Source of the DNA: Cephalotus follicularis
Lineage: Eukaryota > Streptophyta > Magnoliopsida > Oxalidales > Cephalotaceae
Reading direction: 5' to 3'
Length of the DNA stretch: 64,000 bases
Assembly (NCBI GenBank): GCA_001972305.1
Contig: BDDD01001378.1
Coordinates: forward strand, 105,589-169,588
Shown here: piece by piece, positions 34,501 through 49,500 of the stretch
Numbering within the stretch: position 1 is the stretch's first letter
Layout: every line of letters begins with the position of its first letter
The notes under the pieces: generated by a model
What the model saw: the letters and a program-made list of their open reading frames with translations, nothing else
What the model was told of the DNA's origin: nothing
The model's database searches: none
Position numbers and translations under genes: made by a program

Positions 34501-37500
34501 GACACCCCTAATCTAACAATCTCCCACTTGGCCCTCATGCCACGAAGGCCTATAGCCTAAGCCCATCGCACCCCTATGACGCTTGAGTACTACACTTCTC
34601 ATGGCCTTTGTCAGTGGGTCTGCCCGGTTTGCCTCCAAAACAACTCTCTCAAGAACGACGTCTCCTCTGTCTATGATCTCCCTGATCAGATGATACTGCT
34701 GATGGATATGGTTAGAGCGGTGATGAGATCTACGTTCCTTGGCTTATGAAATGGCCCCATCATTGTCACAGTACACCATAACTGGACGACAGATGGATGG
34801 AACCACTCCAAGTTCAGTAATGAACTTCCGTATCCAAACAACTTCTTTTGCGACATCAGAGGTTGCAACATACTCTGCTTCCGTGATGGAGTCTGCAGTA
34901 GTCTCCTGCTTTGAGCTCCTCCAACTCACAGCACCGTCGTTCAAGACAAACACATATCATGAAATAGATTTGTGATCATCCGGATCACTGTTGAAACTAG
35001 AGTCGGTATAACCCTCCAGTCTCAACTCACTATCTCCTCTAGATATCAAGAAGGTGTCCTGAGTCCTCCTTAGGTATTTAAGGATCCCCTTGACAACTTA
35101 CCAGTGCCTCTCACCGAGATCGGACTGAAATCAACTTGCCATACCCAAGGCATATGTGACATCAGGCCTAGTACAAAGCATGACATATATGATGGAGGCC
35201 ATAGCCAAAGCACAAAGCTACCTACTCATGCGTGTCCTCTCCTCAGACGTTTGTGGAGACATCCTCTTAGAAAGGTGAATTCCTTTGTCAATTGGCAGTA
35301 TGGCATGTTTGGAATTCTCGAGGCCATGCCATTTCAACACTTTGTTGATGTACTAGAAACCTACTAGATCTATCCCCATATATCTTTATTCTCAATATGT
35401 AGGAAGCCTCTCCCAAATCCTTCATGGAGAAGTTCTTGGCTAACCATACTTTAACGGACTGTAGCATACCTACATCATCCTATTTTCGGTAGACACAAAG
35501 CTCATCGACGTTTTTGATGAAGCCAAAATTTTTAACGGCATCGTCAAAACGGATGTTCCAGCTACGGAATGCTTTCTTAAGGCCATAAATAGACCTTTGG
35601 AGCTTGTGCACCTTGTGTGGATGCTCCTCGGATGTGAACCCTAGGGTTGGGACATGTAAATGTCCTCTTCAAGATAGCCATTCAAGAAGGTTATCTTGAC
35701 ATCCATTTGCCAAATCTCATAATCATAATGAGCGGTAATAGCAAGCAAAATCCAAATGGACTTAAGCATTGCTTCTGGAGAGAAAGTTTCGGTATAGTCA
35801 ACCCCATGTCTTTGTCTATACCCTTTCGCGACCAATTACGATTTATAAGTCTTAACCTTTCCATCAACGCCTATCTTCTTTTTGAAAATCCACTTGCACC
35901 CGATAGACACTATTCCTTCGGGTGCTTCGAACAAATTTCACACTTGGTTGGCGTACATGGAGTCCATTTTGAATTTCATGACTTCCAGCCATACCTTAGA
36001 ATCAGTACCTCCCATTGATTCCGGGTAGCTGACAGGATCATCATCCTCGATGACGTTAGGTTCGTTAATGCCTTCAACCAGAAAACTATATCTTGCAGGC
36101 GCTGTTGAATTCCTGTCTGATCTCCTCACTTGAGGAGTGCCTGACTAAGATCCCATCTCAGGTTGGGATCCCACCCCAAATGTGTCTCTAGAGGGTCCCA
36201 CCTCGAATTTCTCATCGTCCTGTGGGTTTTCACCCGGTGGTAACTCCCTTAGTCCCACCTTACTCCCACTGCTTCCTTCGAGTAAGAATTCTCTTTTTAT
36301 GAATTTTGTAGTACGCGAAACAAAAACCTTTTGCTCGTTGGGATGGTAGAAATAGTATCCTAAGCTCTCTTTAGGATACCCCACAAACTGGCAATGGTCC
36401 GATTGTGCCTCCAACTTAGAAGGTTCCTACCTTCTAACATACACTGGACAACCCCAAACCCTTAAATGGTTTAGGTTGGGTTTCCTCCCTTTAAATACCT
36501 AGTAAGGTGTGGAGGGGAAGGATTTCGAAGGAATCCGGTTTAGGATGTACGTAACCCCAGAAGGAGATAGGAAGATCGGTAAAAGACATCATGGACCAGA
36601 CCATATTCATCATGGTCCGATTCCTTCGTTCAGATACACCATTGTGCTGTGGTGTTCCAGGAGGTGTCCATTGAGAGAGAATTCAATTATCTCTCAGATA
36701 ATCTTGAAATTTGGCAGACATATATTCGCCCCCTCGGTCCAACCAAAGTATTTTAATGGGCTTATCCGTTTGCTTCTCTACTTCATGTCTAAATTCTTTG
36801 AACCTCTCAAAGGATTCAGACTTGTGTTTCATCAGAAACACGTACCCAAATCGAGATAAATCATCGGTAAAGGTAATGAAGTAGGGAAAAACTCCACGTG
36901 CATTGACCGACATTGGACCATAAACATCGTTGTGGACAAGACCTAACATGTTCACTGCCTTTTCTCCATGCACAAATAAGGGAGATTTGATCATCTTACC
37001 AATCAAACATGGTTCACACGTTGGAAAAGACTCCACGTCCTGGATGTCCAAAAGTCCATCCTTAACCAAACGTGTCAATCTAGCCTCGCTAGGATGACTT
37101 AATCTACAATGCCAAATATATGAAATATTTACATCATTTATCTCTCTTGGTCTTTTATAAGTGGTTCCTTGTTGAATTGTTAATGCCATATTATGGTTAG
37201 TGTCTAAAACATAGATCTCATTATCCATGTTCTCCGTACAAACTAGAACTTTGTTATGTATAAGACTACAAGAATTTGCACAAAATTCGAGCTCCCGGCC
37301 CATCTTATACAAATATGAAACGCTGATCATGTTTCTTACAAGGTTCTTTGCATAAAACATGGATTAATTCTTAATACATGGCCATTTGCAAAATACAATT
37401 AAAAAATTCCTACAAAACTAGTGTGGATTCTCGATCCATCACCAAGGCGTAAGTCCATAGCTTCATCAGCTCCTAGCTGCCAAGCTTCTCTTAGCCCCTA

Positions 37501-40500
37501 CAAAGAGTTACAAATCCTAGTACCACATCCTATGTCCAACACCCAAGTGGAATTGACATTATAAGCTAGATATGATTCAATCATGAAAGTACTTGACCCC
37601 GAGCCATCTCCAACTGTGGACTTAAGGAACTTACTACATTCCTTCTTCCAGTGGCATTGCCTCCTATAGTAGAAGCAGGCCTTCTCCTCAGAAAGCTGTT
37701 TGATCCATTTCTGGATGGCATCCCCCACCGCAACAAGTAGTTTCTTCCATTTCTTCGCTTTCTTCTTCATTGGTGCCTTGCCCTTGGACTTGGATCCTTA
37801 AGATCCACCCCTCCTAGGGATTGTCCTAGATGAATATGGGATAAGCATCACATTCAACTTGGACTTCCCATGGTCCATGTTGCTCTTAGCTGTTCGAAGC
37901 ATTTCCACAAGCTTCGGGAGAGAACATTCCACCTTATTCATGTGGAAGTTTGTGATGAATTTGGAGAATTTTTTAGGGAGGGACGAGAGCATAAGTTCAA
38001 TGTAGAAATCATTGTCCATGATCAATCCGAGTTGAGACAACTGCTCAATCAAGTCAATAATCTTCAATCCATGTTGGTGAACTGAAGCTCCCTCAGACAT
38101 TTTCATCCAAAAGAGCTGACGGGATAGAGCAAACCTTGCGGTACTCGACCAGGCACCATACAACTCCTTGAGTCGTAAAAGTATGGCGCCTAGGGTTTCT
38201 AAATGCTCATGTTGTAGTTGCAATTTCGGGACCATACCCGCAATAGCTAAGCAATGAGCTTGCTCATCCTCGTCATACCATTTGGCCACCTTGGCCTTTT
38301 GCTTGTCGGATGGGTTGGCACCCAAAGCCGGGGGGCTGTCAGTCATCACAATAGCCAGTTTCATACTCGTGAGCACCAAGGGAAAATTGCACTGCCAATC
38401 TAGAAAGTTTGGACTTTCTAGCTTATTAGTTTCCAAAATGAGTGATATGGCTGTGCTGACTGCCATTGAGTATTTACATAATATGATATAGCAACCTATA
38501 AGAGGAAACAAAGAGAGAAATATTAGCACATTGTTCCATTTTATGTTATAACTATAACACTTGGTCTTTAGTGTTTATGGCTCCTCCCACTATTCTAATC
38601 GTTTTTCACACTTCCATGTGGAATTCAGGAGGTTTCGCAACCTCCTAGTGGGGATCGGAATCTATCTCAGAATATTATAGCCTTAGTTGCTGCCGTACGA
38701 GCCATAATATATAGATTGGTAGACACACATGCAGCTTACATTAGGGTCCCACCCTTGAAATGTAAGATTCGATTATACATTCTTCCCCCTGGTTCAGTAT
38801 GGTCCCAACTGTTGCTGTGCAAAGCATAAAAGCCAGTATAAGTACGAACCCACAATCCTCAAAGAAATTGATTTGTTTTGAAGCACCCACACGTGTCCAT
38901 GTCCTTATGCCAAAACAAAGCCATTTCCTTCCAGTGTACGTACACTGAAATTGAATAGAAATGGTCATACAGATGACCTCAGCTGTCACTTTGTCATCCC
39001 TAATATGTCCACACCATTCAGCAAAGATCGTGAAAGGCCAACGACCGGACACCCTTGTGCCCCACCACTTATGGATTTATTATTTGAGTTTGGAGGAATT
39101 TTGGGTTTCATCAAATTTTAAATTTACCAAGCCGTTATTAAGATTGATTTTATCTTCCAAATTCAATTTGTAACGGCTGAGCATGCTTGATATGTTTGGA
39201 AATAAAAAAAAACATCCATCTCATGCATCCTAAAAAATGGCCTGACTTGGGGCATAAACTATAAGTGATCACACGAGCCAATGTGATCACTTGGTCTCCT
39301 AGGTGAACTATTTAAAACTACTTTATTACATAATTCCACCACACGTACATGGCCTTCACTTGGTCTTGCAATCTTCTTGATCCTCCTCTTCAAGTTCCAT
39401 TGCACTCCATCTTGAATTTACAACCAATGTATTTAAAAGAAAAGAATACAATAGGAGGGAGAAGAGAATTCTAACCTAAAGAATTAAATTGGGGATATGA
39501 AGTTAATGGTGCAGCAAACAACCTTATTACAGACCAAATGAATTCCAAGATAATAAAGCAATTAAATACATCCACAAAAGAAACCAAAAGCTAGGTCAAG
39601 TCCCAACCCTACCACTATGCATAAGAAATTCAAATAAATACATTCCATATATTAATTTGAATAAACACGTGACAATTTTAATATTCGATGGATTGTGATA
39701 AAATTAGTGGCCAAAATAAAATGTAACTTTTACTAGATAAATTACAATCCAGTAACCCTTAAAAATAGTTCCTAACTAGATTAATTTATGGTCCCACCAT
39801 TGAAATCAATTTAAGTGAAGAATAACACAATATAAATATTAGTTCCCACTAATATTATTTTTCTTTAAGGATTAATTGCATTATATAAGTGAACTAAATG
39901 CATAATTGTATTAAATTTTTGCCCACACAGCATGATATATACCTGTCCAGTCCGTGTAGTGATTCTGCCAGTAACTATGCTAAAACTGCTCAAAAAAGGC
40001 TACCGGAAGCTTGCAGAAATTGTGTTAGAAACTGTCAGTAATAGTGGAGAAACTGCCAGTAACTATGCAGAAACTGCCAGAAACTATGCAGAAAAATCTG
40101 CATTATGACTGCAGTAAACAGTTAAATCTTACTGCATACTTTCCACCAGAAAATCTGCACTAAAATAATGCAGAAATTTCTGCACATAACCAGCTTTTGC
40201 TGCAGAAATTCCTGACACCTAAAACCCGATTTATTGACCTCTGAGGCATTGTTTGTGATCCTAAATTGTACCCAGGAATGTTTGAATACCCCTTGCTCCT
40301 TAACCATCCAATGTTCATATCTTTGGAACAACAAACACTCCAATTAATTGGTCAATTACACTAGTCACCTAATTGGTATAATCAATTAAATTTTAAACAA
40401 TCTAATTGATCCAAATTTACAAATTTCAGTTTGGTTTTGGGTGCTAGACTTTCGGTCAAGTAATCATCAACCTATCAAGCCACCAAACATTTAAATTGAG

Positions 40501-43500
40501 GACCAATTGGTGTTAATTAGGAGGCTCTGATACCACTTTTGTAAGGCTCAATAAGGGGTTTGGTCCATTTTAGGTCATAGGTCCTTTAGGGGTTCAATTT
40601 TAAATTTAATCCAATTTGTCCAAAGTCAAGGAACATCCTAAGTATCTATGTCCATAAATGTCCATACCAATTCAAAGGATCTCTAATTAACTATCCAATT
40701 GAACCGACAACATCCAAGCATGCAAGAAATGCCACGGGTTGGAGCTACGGTTTCCCTAACACTAGCTTCGGCCCATAAAGAAAATGCTTATGGTTTACAC
40801 ACAAAAACCCTAGGCTACCTGTGGCATAGTAAACATCAAACCATTAGGGGTTTTTAGGGTTTCTACTTGAAACCACAAAGAGTTTGGCTAGGTTTACCAA
40901 AACCTTAGCCAAAACCCAAAACCACAAATGCAAAAGAGGGAGAAAATGAGAGTTTAGATGCCATTACCAAATGTCTCTAGCCCCTTCCTTCAAGACTTCC
41001 CTCTACACTTTTAGGTTCTAGCTTCCTTGTACTCCAAGCAAGCTGCAAGAAAACACACGGCTCTAGGGTTCCTTGTAGAGGTTGAAACTTCAAGCTCTCA
41101 TCACGCAAAAAAAACAAAGCTTCTATCACATATCACGTTAGGTATCCTAGACAATAATGTTTTCTAGGTTACCTAGTTGTATGGAGAGCTTTTGAAACCC
41201 TAAACTAGTGATCAGCACAAGTAAAGATAAATCACAATGAGTGAGGTATCTCCACCTATTGCGATCAAGGAGGGTGAGAGGTTGTCTTCCTTCAAAAGCT
41301 TCAAGCTTTTTCTATGTCCATTAATGGTGGACTTGAGAGAAATGGAGAAGGAAGAAGAGAGTGCTTATGACGCACAGGTGGAAGTGAGGAGAGAAGTGTG
41401 AAAATGTTAAAGTGTGAGACTATGTATCAATATCTCTCTTTTTCAATCCCCAGGGTCGGCCCTCTCCTTGCACAAGAGAGGGAGGCCATACCCTTTGTCA
41501 TGAGACCCATACTTGAGTCATAAATTTCCCATACTTGTGTCATTAGATTGAATGTCCCACACTCAATCACATGTGACTAATTTAAACACATTTGAAAAGG
41601 AACCAAATAGGCATTTGGTTAGCATGAGGGGCGGCCGAACCTTGCATAAATTTCAAGGGAATTTTGGTCCCCATGCATGCATAGTTCAAGTGTGCAGCTC
41701 GCCCCACATGTAGCTCCCTCTTAAGTGATAACTTGTTCAACACACAATCCTTTGACTAGAATATTTTATTATGGTGATACTTGGACTCACCTCAAGGAGG
41801 TGACATGTGTCCAGTAAATAAAATGCTCATGCAAAGTAACATCTCTCCGATGCTAACCTCTCACTGAATGACATATGTCCCCCATATGTCAACATGTTCC
41901 AAAAATCATGTGGGAACGGAAAGTCCAGTTGAAATTCGGTACGATAAATTTTCCAGAACATCCCAAGATTTTGATGCGACCATCCTATTAGTCCCCGACT
42001 ATCAAAATAGCCCTGGTATGATATCCCTTATCTCTCCGGATCTCTGGACCTTGACATCCACGTCTATCAGTAGATATCCGGTTAACCGGTACTTTATCCA
42101 GTTATCTATTTACGTGCAGTGTATCCCTCGTCATACTTGGCTCCGACCGCACCTTAGGGTAAGGATAAGTGTCAACCCTAGATATATCCACGATAAATAT
42201 AAATCTATGAACACATTGTGACTATCAGCAGACCTCCCCAGAAACCCCGTTTCCAGTCCGCCGGCACCTAGCCGGGTTTTTGCAAGTCTGCATGGACACA
42301 GATATTATAGAGGCGTTCACCCTCATTACAGGTGTGACGATCTCATGTTGCGCACTCGCTCATACATCAATGTAGCACAAGGCCCAAAGACAATCCGTTT
42401 GTCAGTTTGTGGCCAGAACTGGGGAAGGCAAAAATCAAAGCAAGGCAGTTACTACACAATGCATGCTAGCAACTCAAGTCTATGGAACAGCGTAAGTCAC
42501 GTATGGTCTACTAGTCACCCATTGACTATATGCTACCGAGACCAATAGGAATCCTATGACACAGGTAATGACCATCCAAATAGGTTTCCTATGGTGGGTC
42601 AGTTCAGTGAACACGCTTCCCAGCATGCACCCTATATTAGTTTTAGGGTAAACCCAAGTGGCAATAAGATGATCCACCATCCACTAAACCTGGAGCAAGC
42701 ATAACATGGCAAATATATTCGGTTCATCAATTGCCTAAGAAAGTGAACTTACAACTTAGAATGTTTTGTCAAAAAAGGAGTAAGGAAATCGTTCTCATAA
42801 CCTCTCCGACACGAGATCCAACCCTTTGAGCGACAGAGCACTATATGTATATCCAGTTAATGTATAAATTAAGCTGATCAACAATAAAGGTATTGGGATA
42901 TACATATAGCTATGCCATAACTACGGGTATTTGCACAATTAGACATGAATGGAATTAAGAATGTATGAATAAGGAGTTTAATACATATACATGCAGCCAC
43001 CTCGTGGCTTGTAGGGACACCCATAATCTAACATATGCATCATTAATCAATGAAAATAATAACCTACTTTTCACCATATACATTGTTTAGCTATGAGTTT
43101 TTCTTTCCTAGCAATCTTAATGCAAAGCCAACCAGCATATATATATATATAAAGAAACCAAATCAAACCAACATATATATCAAAGCTTTAGTGCATAAGA
43201 ATCAAAGCCAACAAAGCTACAGCAGATTATAAAGAATTGTCGCACAGTAGCTTTGTAAGTGTTATTAATTCTTTGATTCAACTTTCTTAATTTGGTGTCA
43301 TAGCGGTAGATCTTCAAATCTTGTGAACTTTTTCTCTTTTCTAATCTATATAAAACCCCTCTAATATAGAGACTGAAAATTACCTACACCTCTGAAAATT
43401 GTGAATTTTTGGTCATCAAGGATGATGAGTTATCTCAAGACATTTGATTTATGGGATACAGTGGTGAAGGGTTTCACTCCACCTGAGGAGGAGCTTCCAG

Positions 43501-46500
43501 ATGATACCCTGGTGAATCAAATCAAGAAGATGAAGGAAGAACGGATGAAGAATTTCAAAAACACTTTCTTTTCTTCAGTCAGCTGTTTCAAATACTTTGT
43601 TTCCTATAATTGTGTCAGCCTCAACAACAAAAAAGGTCCAAGATGCGGTGAAAGAGGAATTTGAAAGTTTTGATAGGACGAAGGCAATTCTAGTGATGCA
43701 CTTGAGAAAGGATTTCGTCAATTTGAGAATGAATGAGTCGGAATCAGCGAAGGCTTTTTCCTTGAAGCTCATGAAAGTGTTGAATCATATTAGATTTATG
43801 GTGAAATCTTCAATGACAAGGAGGTTGTAGAGAATGTTCTATTGAGTCTACCAGAAAACTTTGATTCTAATATTGCTGTAATAAGAGAATAAAGGTGTTT
43901 ATCTATGATTAGCGTGACTAAACTCATTAGCTCGCTTCAGGCACATGAGCAATGGTTATCGAAGAGGTTGGGGAACACCCCTGAGGTGGGTTTTAACACA
44001 TGACATAAGGGGAGCAAACAAAGATGATAAAAGGGGGCAATTTGAAAAGGGTTGTAGAGGCAATAGTGGACAAGGTTCTAAGAAGAAAAAGGAAAAGGCA
44101 CCTTTTCCACCTTGTGGTGTATGTCAAGGAACTTATCATCTAGAGAAGTATTATCGGTAGAAAGACAAAGGCCCTGTGAAATGCAGATTTTGCAAGAAAA
44201 AGGCCATATGGAGCGTTTTTGAGGAGTTAAGCAAGGTGACAAGGCTTAGCAACAACAACAGACACAAAGGGTGAACTTTGCTGGAAATAAGCAATAGGAG
44301 ATCATCTATTCATGATCGCACACATAGGAGATAGCCCATGCATACATTCTTGGTTAACTGACAATGCCTAAACCAACCATATGACATTTAATTCGGCGTT
44401 GTTCAAATCACCGGATATATACTTCAGTCAAGTCTTCAATCAAGATGGGCAATGAAAAATTCATTGAGGTCGTGGAGACCATGAAAGGTACTACATTTAT
44501 GAATGATGTTTTCCTAGTACCTGATTTACATCAAAATCTATTGAGTGTTGCACAAATGATGAACAATGGATATTCTCTGTAGTGTAAAGGCAGTAGTTGC
44601 ATTAAGTATGATTGTAATGGGGTTGAGATTGCAATTGTTGCTATTGATAATAACTAATTAATTTTCTATTACTTGAAACAACTCTAATAATGCCTATGTG
44701 AGTACGAAAGATGAATCGATGTTGTGGCATATAAGATTTATGCATTATAATCTTCAATCCCTCAAACACATGCAATTCAATGGCATGTTGTTAAATATGC
44801 CTTCTGTTGTTGATCAGGGAGTTGTATGTGAGAGATGCCAAATGGGAAAAATGAAGAGATTGCCATTTCCTTCAAATCAGGATCATTGAGCCGATGAGAA
44901 GCTTGAACTTATTCATACAAATGTATATGGTTTGATGAGTGTACCTTTGTTGAGACAGAATAGGAACTTTGTTCTATTTATTGATGGATTTACTTGTATA
45001 ACCCGTGTCTATTTTATTAATAATAATTCACAGGTCTTTGGAGTATTTATGAAATTCAAGAAGCTGGTGGAAACTCAAAGTAATTATACTATAAAGACTT
45101 TGAGATCTGACAATGGCAAGGAGTATGTTTCAGGTGATTTCGATAGGTTTTGCTAAGATCAAGGAATGGAATGTCAACTTACCTTTCCTTATATACACCT
45201 GAGCAAAATAGAGTCTCTAAGAAGAACATAACTGTTATGCAGATGGTGAGGTGCATGCTATACCAGAAGAATTTGCCTAAAAGATTTTGGGAAGAAGCCG
45301 TTTATACTACATTTTATCTTCAAAACAGGCTTCCTACGAGTTCTCTTAATAGCAAAACTCCCATTGAAGCATGGCCTTATCTGAAGCCTTCAACAACACA
45401 CTTGAAAGTGTTTGGTTCCATTTGTTATTTCCATGTTCCTGATGCAAAGAGGAACAAATTGTCAGACGAAGCAGAATAGAATATTCTTCTTGGATACAAC
45501 TCTCAATCGAAGGGTCGTCGTATATATAATTTGTAGAATGACAAGATAATGGTAAGTAGAGATGTGAAGATTGATGAAGAGTCACATTGGGATCGGGAGC
45601 ATTACGCCACCACCATCCATCACGTCGACACCAATGGAGCAACTGTCTAAACTGTGAGTGATGACGTCGTAACCGTGGGTGAAGAAAATGATAATGCTGA
45701 GGTTTTTTATGGTAAGGAGGATAATGATTCAGATACAGATTCTCCACTCCACTAGACTAGATCCCTAGTGATATTTATCAGATATGTAACTTGGTTGTTG
45801 TACAACCAACTCACTATTATGAAGCTTCAAAGTCTGATGAATGGAACCAAGCTATGAAGGAAGAAATTGATATGATTGAAAAGATTGAAACATGGGAGCT
45901 TGTTGATAAACCATAATACAATAAAGTTATTGGTGTAAAGTGGTTATATAGCATCAAGTTGAATGTTGATAGTTCTACTGATAAATACAAGGCCATCTTA
46001 GTTGTGAATGGATACTCTCAACAGACAGGTATTGATTACACTGATACTTTTGATCCTGTTGCCAGGTTGGATAATATTAGGCTCCTCGTTGCTCCTAATG
46101 CACATCAAAGATGGGAGATTTTCCAGCTTGATGTTAAATCCGCTTTCTTGAAGGGTTTTTGAAAGAAGAAATCTTTATTTCTCAGCTTTAGGGATTTGTT
46201 GTTTTGGGTCAAGAAGATAGGGTGTATAGATTAAAGAAGGTACTTCATGGGCTCAAGCAAGCACCAAATGCGTGGTATATAGGACTAATTAGCCTTGAGT
46301 TTTTCTTTACCAGTATATATATATATATATATATATATAAAGAAATCAAAACAAACCTGCATATATAAATCAAAGCTTTAGCACACAAGAATTATCGCAT
46401 AGTAGTTTTGTAAGTGTTATCAATTCTTCGAAACAACTTTCTTAACTGAAACACAAATAGTATGCAAGTATGTTTTGCACGTGTTCTACAATGATTTAAT

Positions 46501-49500
46501 CACCCTTTTCTTATATAGAAAAACGTGGCAAATTTTTATTAATCGAGCATATCAAATCATGAAATACATAGGTCCAATAAAGGATTCACCAGTTTGCGAA
46601 CAATAACAATTGTATTAAAAGGATAAAAATGTAATTACAATAGATAAAAATTATATAAGTACAATTGTCTTATGCATTATTCACCACAGCTTCCCATATA
46701 TATATATATATATATATATCAACGCTTTAGCGTATAAGAATTATCGTACAGTAGTTTTGTAAGTGTTATCAATTCATCGGTTCTACTTTCTTAATTGAAA
46801 TACGAATAGTATGCAAGAATGTTTTGCACTTGTCACACAATGATTCAATCACCTTTTTTTATAGAAAAATGTGGCAAACTTTTATTAATCGAGCACGTCA
46901 AACCTTGAAATACATAGGTCCAATAAAGGATTCAATTAGTTGAGGATCACAACAAAAAGACAAATGGATAATTGTTACATTTGGATTTAATTAGTGGATC
47001 ACCATTCAAAGCTTGATCTATTTTAAATCTTAATTCGACTACAAGATATGGAATTTTAGACATTCTTCATATAATATTAACTCGTTGCATATATTACAGG
47101 AGCATACGATTCTTACACTAATTTTAAATTTAAAGGCTAAAGGCCACTGAGATTCTTATTATATAAAACGTCTTCTGTCAGTCTCTTTTGGTCTGTCTAT
47201 CTTTGTTGTACTTTCTCTATCGATCACTTCAACACAACTAACATTCAATATTCCACTGAAAATCAGGCTAGTAGTTGAGCATCTCTATCTCCAATTCACA
47301 TGATAATCTCCTTTGACATTACTGACTTAATTATTTTGAAGGGGTTGCTGTTGGGTGTGGGTGGCAGGCATTTGTTGCATATGTTAACGTCGGCTGTTAT
47401 TACTTAGTTGGCGTCCCACTTGGCTGCGTTCTTGGCTTCAAGTTCGACCTTGGTGCGCAGGTATACATGTATATTCGACCCAATAAATTTATTTAGCTAC
47501 CTAGCATTCAGTGTCGCATTCAGTCCCTAATTTGAAAAAATTAATGCAACTTATAATGCATTTAACATTTGTGTTGCTTTGATGTAGGGAATTTGGTCTG
47601 GGATGATAGGAGGCACAGTTATGCAAACTTTGATCTTATTATATGTTACATACTGGACAGACTGGGATAAAGAGGTAACAGGAATAATCATATATAAATT
47701 ATGTTTAATTAATTAGCTACATAATTTTTTTTATGGATAAAATTTATATAAACATAATTACGGATTAAAACTTATATTAATAAAATAAATAAATATCATA
47801 AACTATTGAATACATCTTATTATTAATTATATTTATATACACTAAACTGTATTTATCCAACATTTTTGATAAATTATGTGCCACTTAAAACAATTTTTGA
47901 TTGAACACGATCTATTATAAATTTATATCATTTTTTTAAAGTAAAATAATATATTTTTAAAAAAATAAAATATATTCATCTTCATCTTCAGTGTATATAA
48001 GAATTTTTTAGACGATAAAACTCATAAATAATTAATTATTTGCAACCAAGTCAAAAGTAGGTGGGCTCACTCCTAGAACCATAGTAATTGCCATTTTGTG
48101 GTGTACGAAATTTTAGAATAAAACTTACAATCAGTGACATTGATTTGGTTTAGCGGCAGATGCAGACAGATGACATGATGCGGTAATCAAGAAGAGGACA
48201 AGATAAATAGACAATTGAAAAATAAACGGAGTTTTTGCCTCAAATACCACATTTTAAAAAACTTATTCCCACTCTATCATACTTTACAAACTATTTTTTA
48301 CATTACCACTCCAAACCTCACTTTTTACTCCAAACTTGTTGTTTTTTTTTCTCTCTCTCACTTACTCTCTCTCTCTTCCATAATTTATCTCCCTCTCACT
48401 TACTCTCTCTCTCCCTCTTTTTTTTATCTCCCTCTCACTTTCTCTCTCTCTCTCCCTGTTTTTACTTCTCTCCCACTGTATTAATTTTTTTCTCTCATTT
48501 TCTTCTCTCTCCCGCAATTTGTCTCTCCCTCTTTTTCCTTCTCTCCCGTTCCATTCTTTTTATTCCCCATTTTCTTCTCTCTCCTGTGTCCTATCTCTCT
48601 CCGTCCTTCTCTCCCTTTTTTTTCCCCATTTTTTTCTCATTTTCTTCTCTCTCCTGCGTCTTCTCTCCCGTGTACCCGAGCTCTCCATCCTCTGCATGCT
48701 TCCCGCATGTGTCCCGCATGTGTCGTCCTTTGCCGTGCATGCCGAGCTCTCCATCCTCTGCATGCTTCCTGAGCATGCAACGCATGCAAGCCTTCCTCTG
48801 CTATGAACACCATGCTCCGTAAAGCACTTAGCTCTCTTCACCATGCGCCCTGGCGTCCGAGGACATGCATCCGAGGATACAATAGTGTAGTGTATTGTAG
48901 CTTCCTTGCATGTGAGCTCTCCTCTGCCATGCATGGCATATAGCGCCGAGGATGAACCTCTATGCGTCCTGAGCATAGCATAATACTGAGCACTGTCCAG
49001 TGCATGCATCCCTTGCATGACATGGCGCCGAGCATCCTCCCTTACACACAGGCACAAGATGTGCATACAAAAAGTGTTGTTCCTCCATTTTGAGAGAACC
49101 TCATTATACCAAATTTTGTCTAGGCCAAATCCCTTGTGGCATGCATGCATGCACTGGATAGAGAGTAAGTGAGAGGGAGAGAAAAAAAAAAGAGGGAGAG
49201 GGAAATTGCGGGAAAGAGAGAGAGTAAGTGAGAGGGAGAGAAAAAAAAAGAGGGAGAGAGAGAGTAAGTGAGAGGGAGAGAAAAAAAAAGGGAAGAGAGA
49301 AATTGCGGGAGAGAGAGAGTAAGTGAGAGGGAGAGAAAAAAAGAGGGAGAGAGAAATTGCGGGAGAGAGAGAGTAAGTGAGAGGGAGAGAAAAAAAAAGA
49401 GGGATAGAGAGAGTAAGTGAGAGGGAGAGAAAAAAAAAGGGAAGAGAGAAATTGCGGGAGAGAGAGTAAGTGAGAGGGAGAGAAAAAAAAGAGGGGGAGA

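Larger units (their letters stand above)
32024..43033 (-). mobile_element. Element G: Ty1/copia retrotransposon, antisense in MATE intron 4
   Basis: An 11.0-kb minus-strand element. LTRs are 32024-34518 (3') and 40540-43033 (5'), with a purine tract next to the 3' LTR and a primer-binding site at 40535-40524. Coding order on the minus strand is gag, zinc knuckle-protease, integrase, RT-RNase H, which is the copia order. The frames have several stops and shifts. Flanking 5-mers are TATAT and TATGC, only partly alike, so the target duplication is weak. The LTRs are very similar by eye but carry many substitutions, so the insertion is not very recent. Confidence 0.93.
43034..47000 (+). mobile_element. 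Element H: truncated Ty1/copia element in MATE intron 4
   Basis: A plus-strand copia remnant directly right of G. It has an LTR fragment (about 43034-43290), a decayed primer site (TGGTGTCATAGC at 43295-43306), gag, integrase and part of RT, cut near 46280. Two further LTR-end copies follow (46285-46690 and 46691-47000). The first part of the left LTR is missing and no target duplication is found. H is more decayed than G. Confidence 0.82.

Noticed and set aside
38741-39052. 103-codon minus-strand frame in the leader of element G
   Set aside because: No known domain, isolated in an untranslated leader, no start context or partner.
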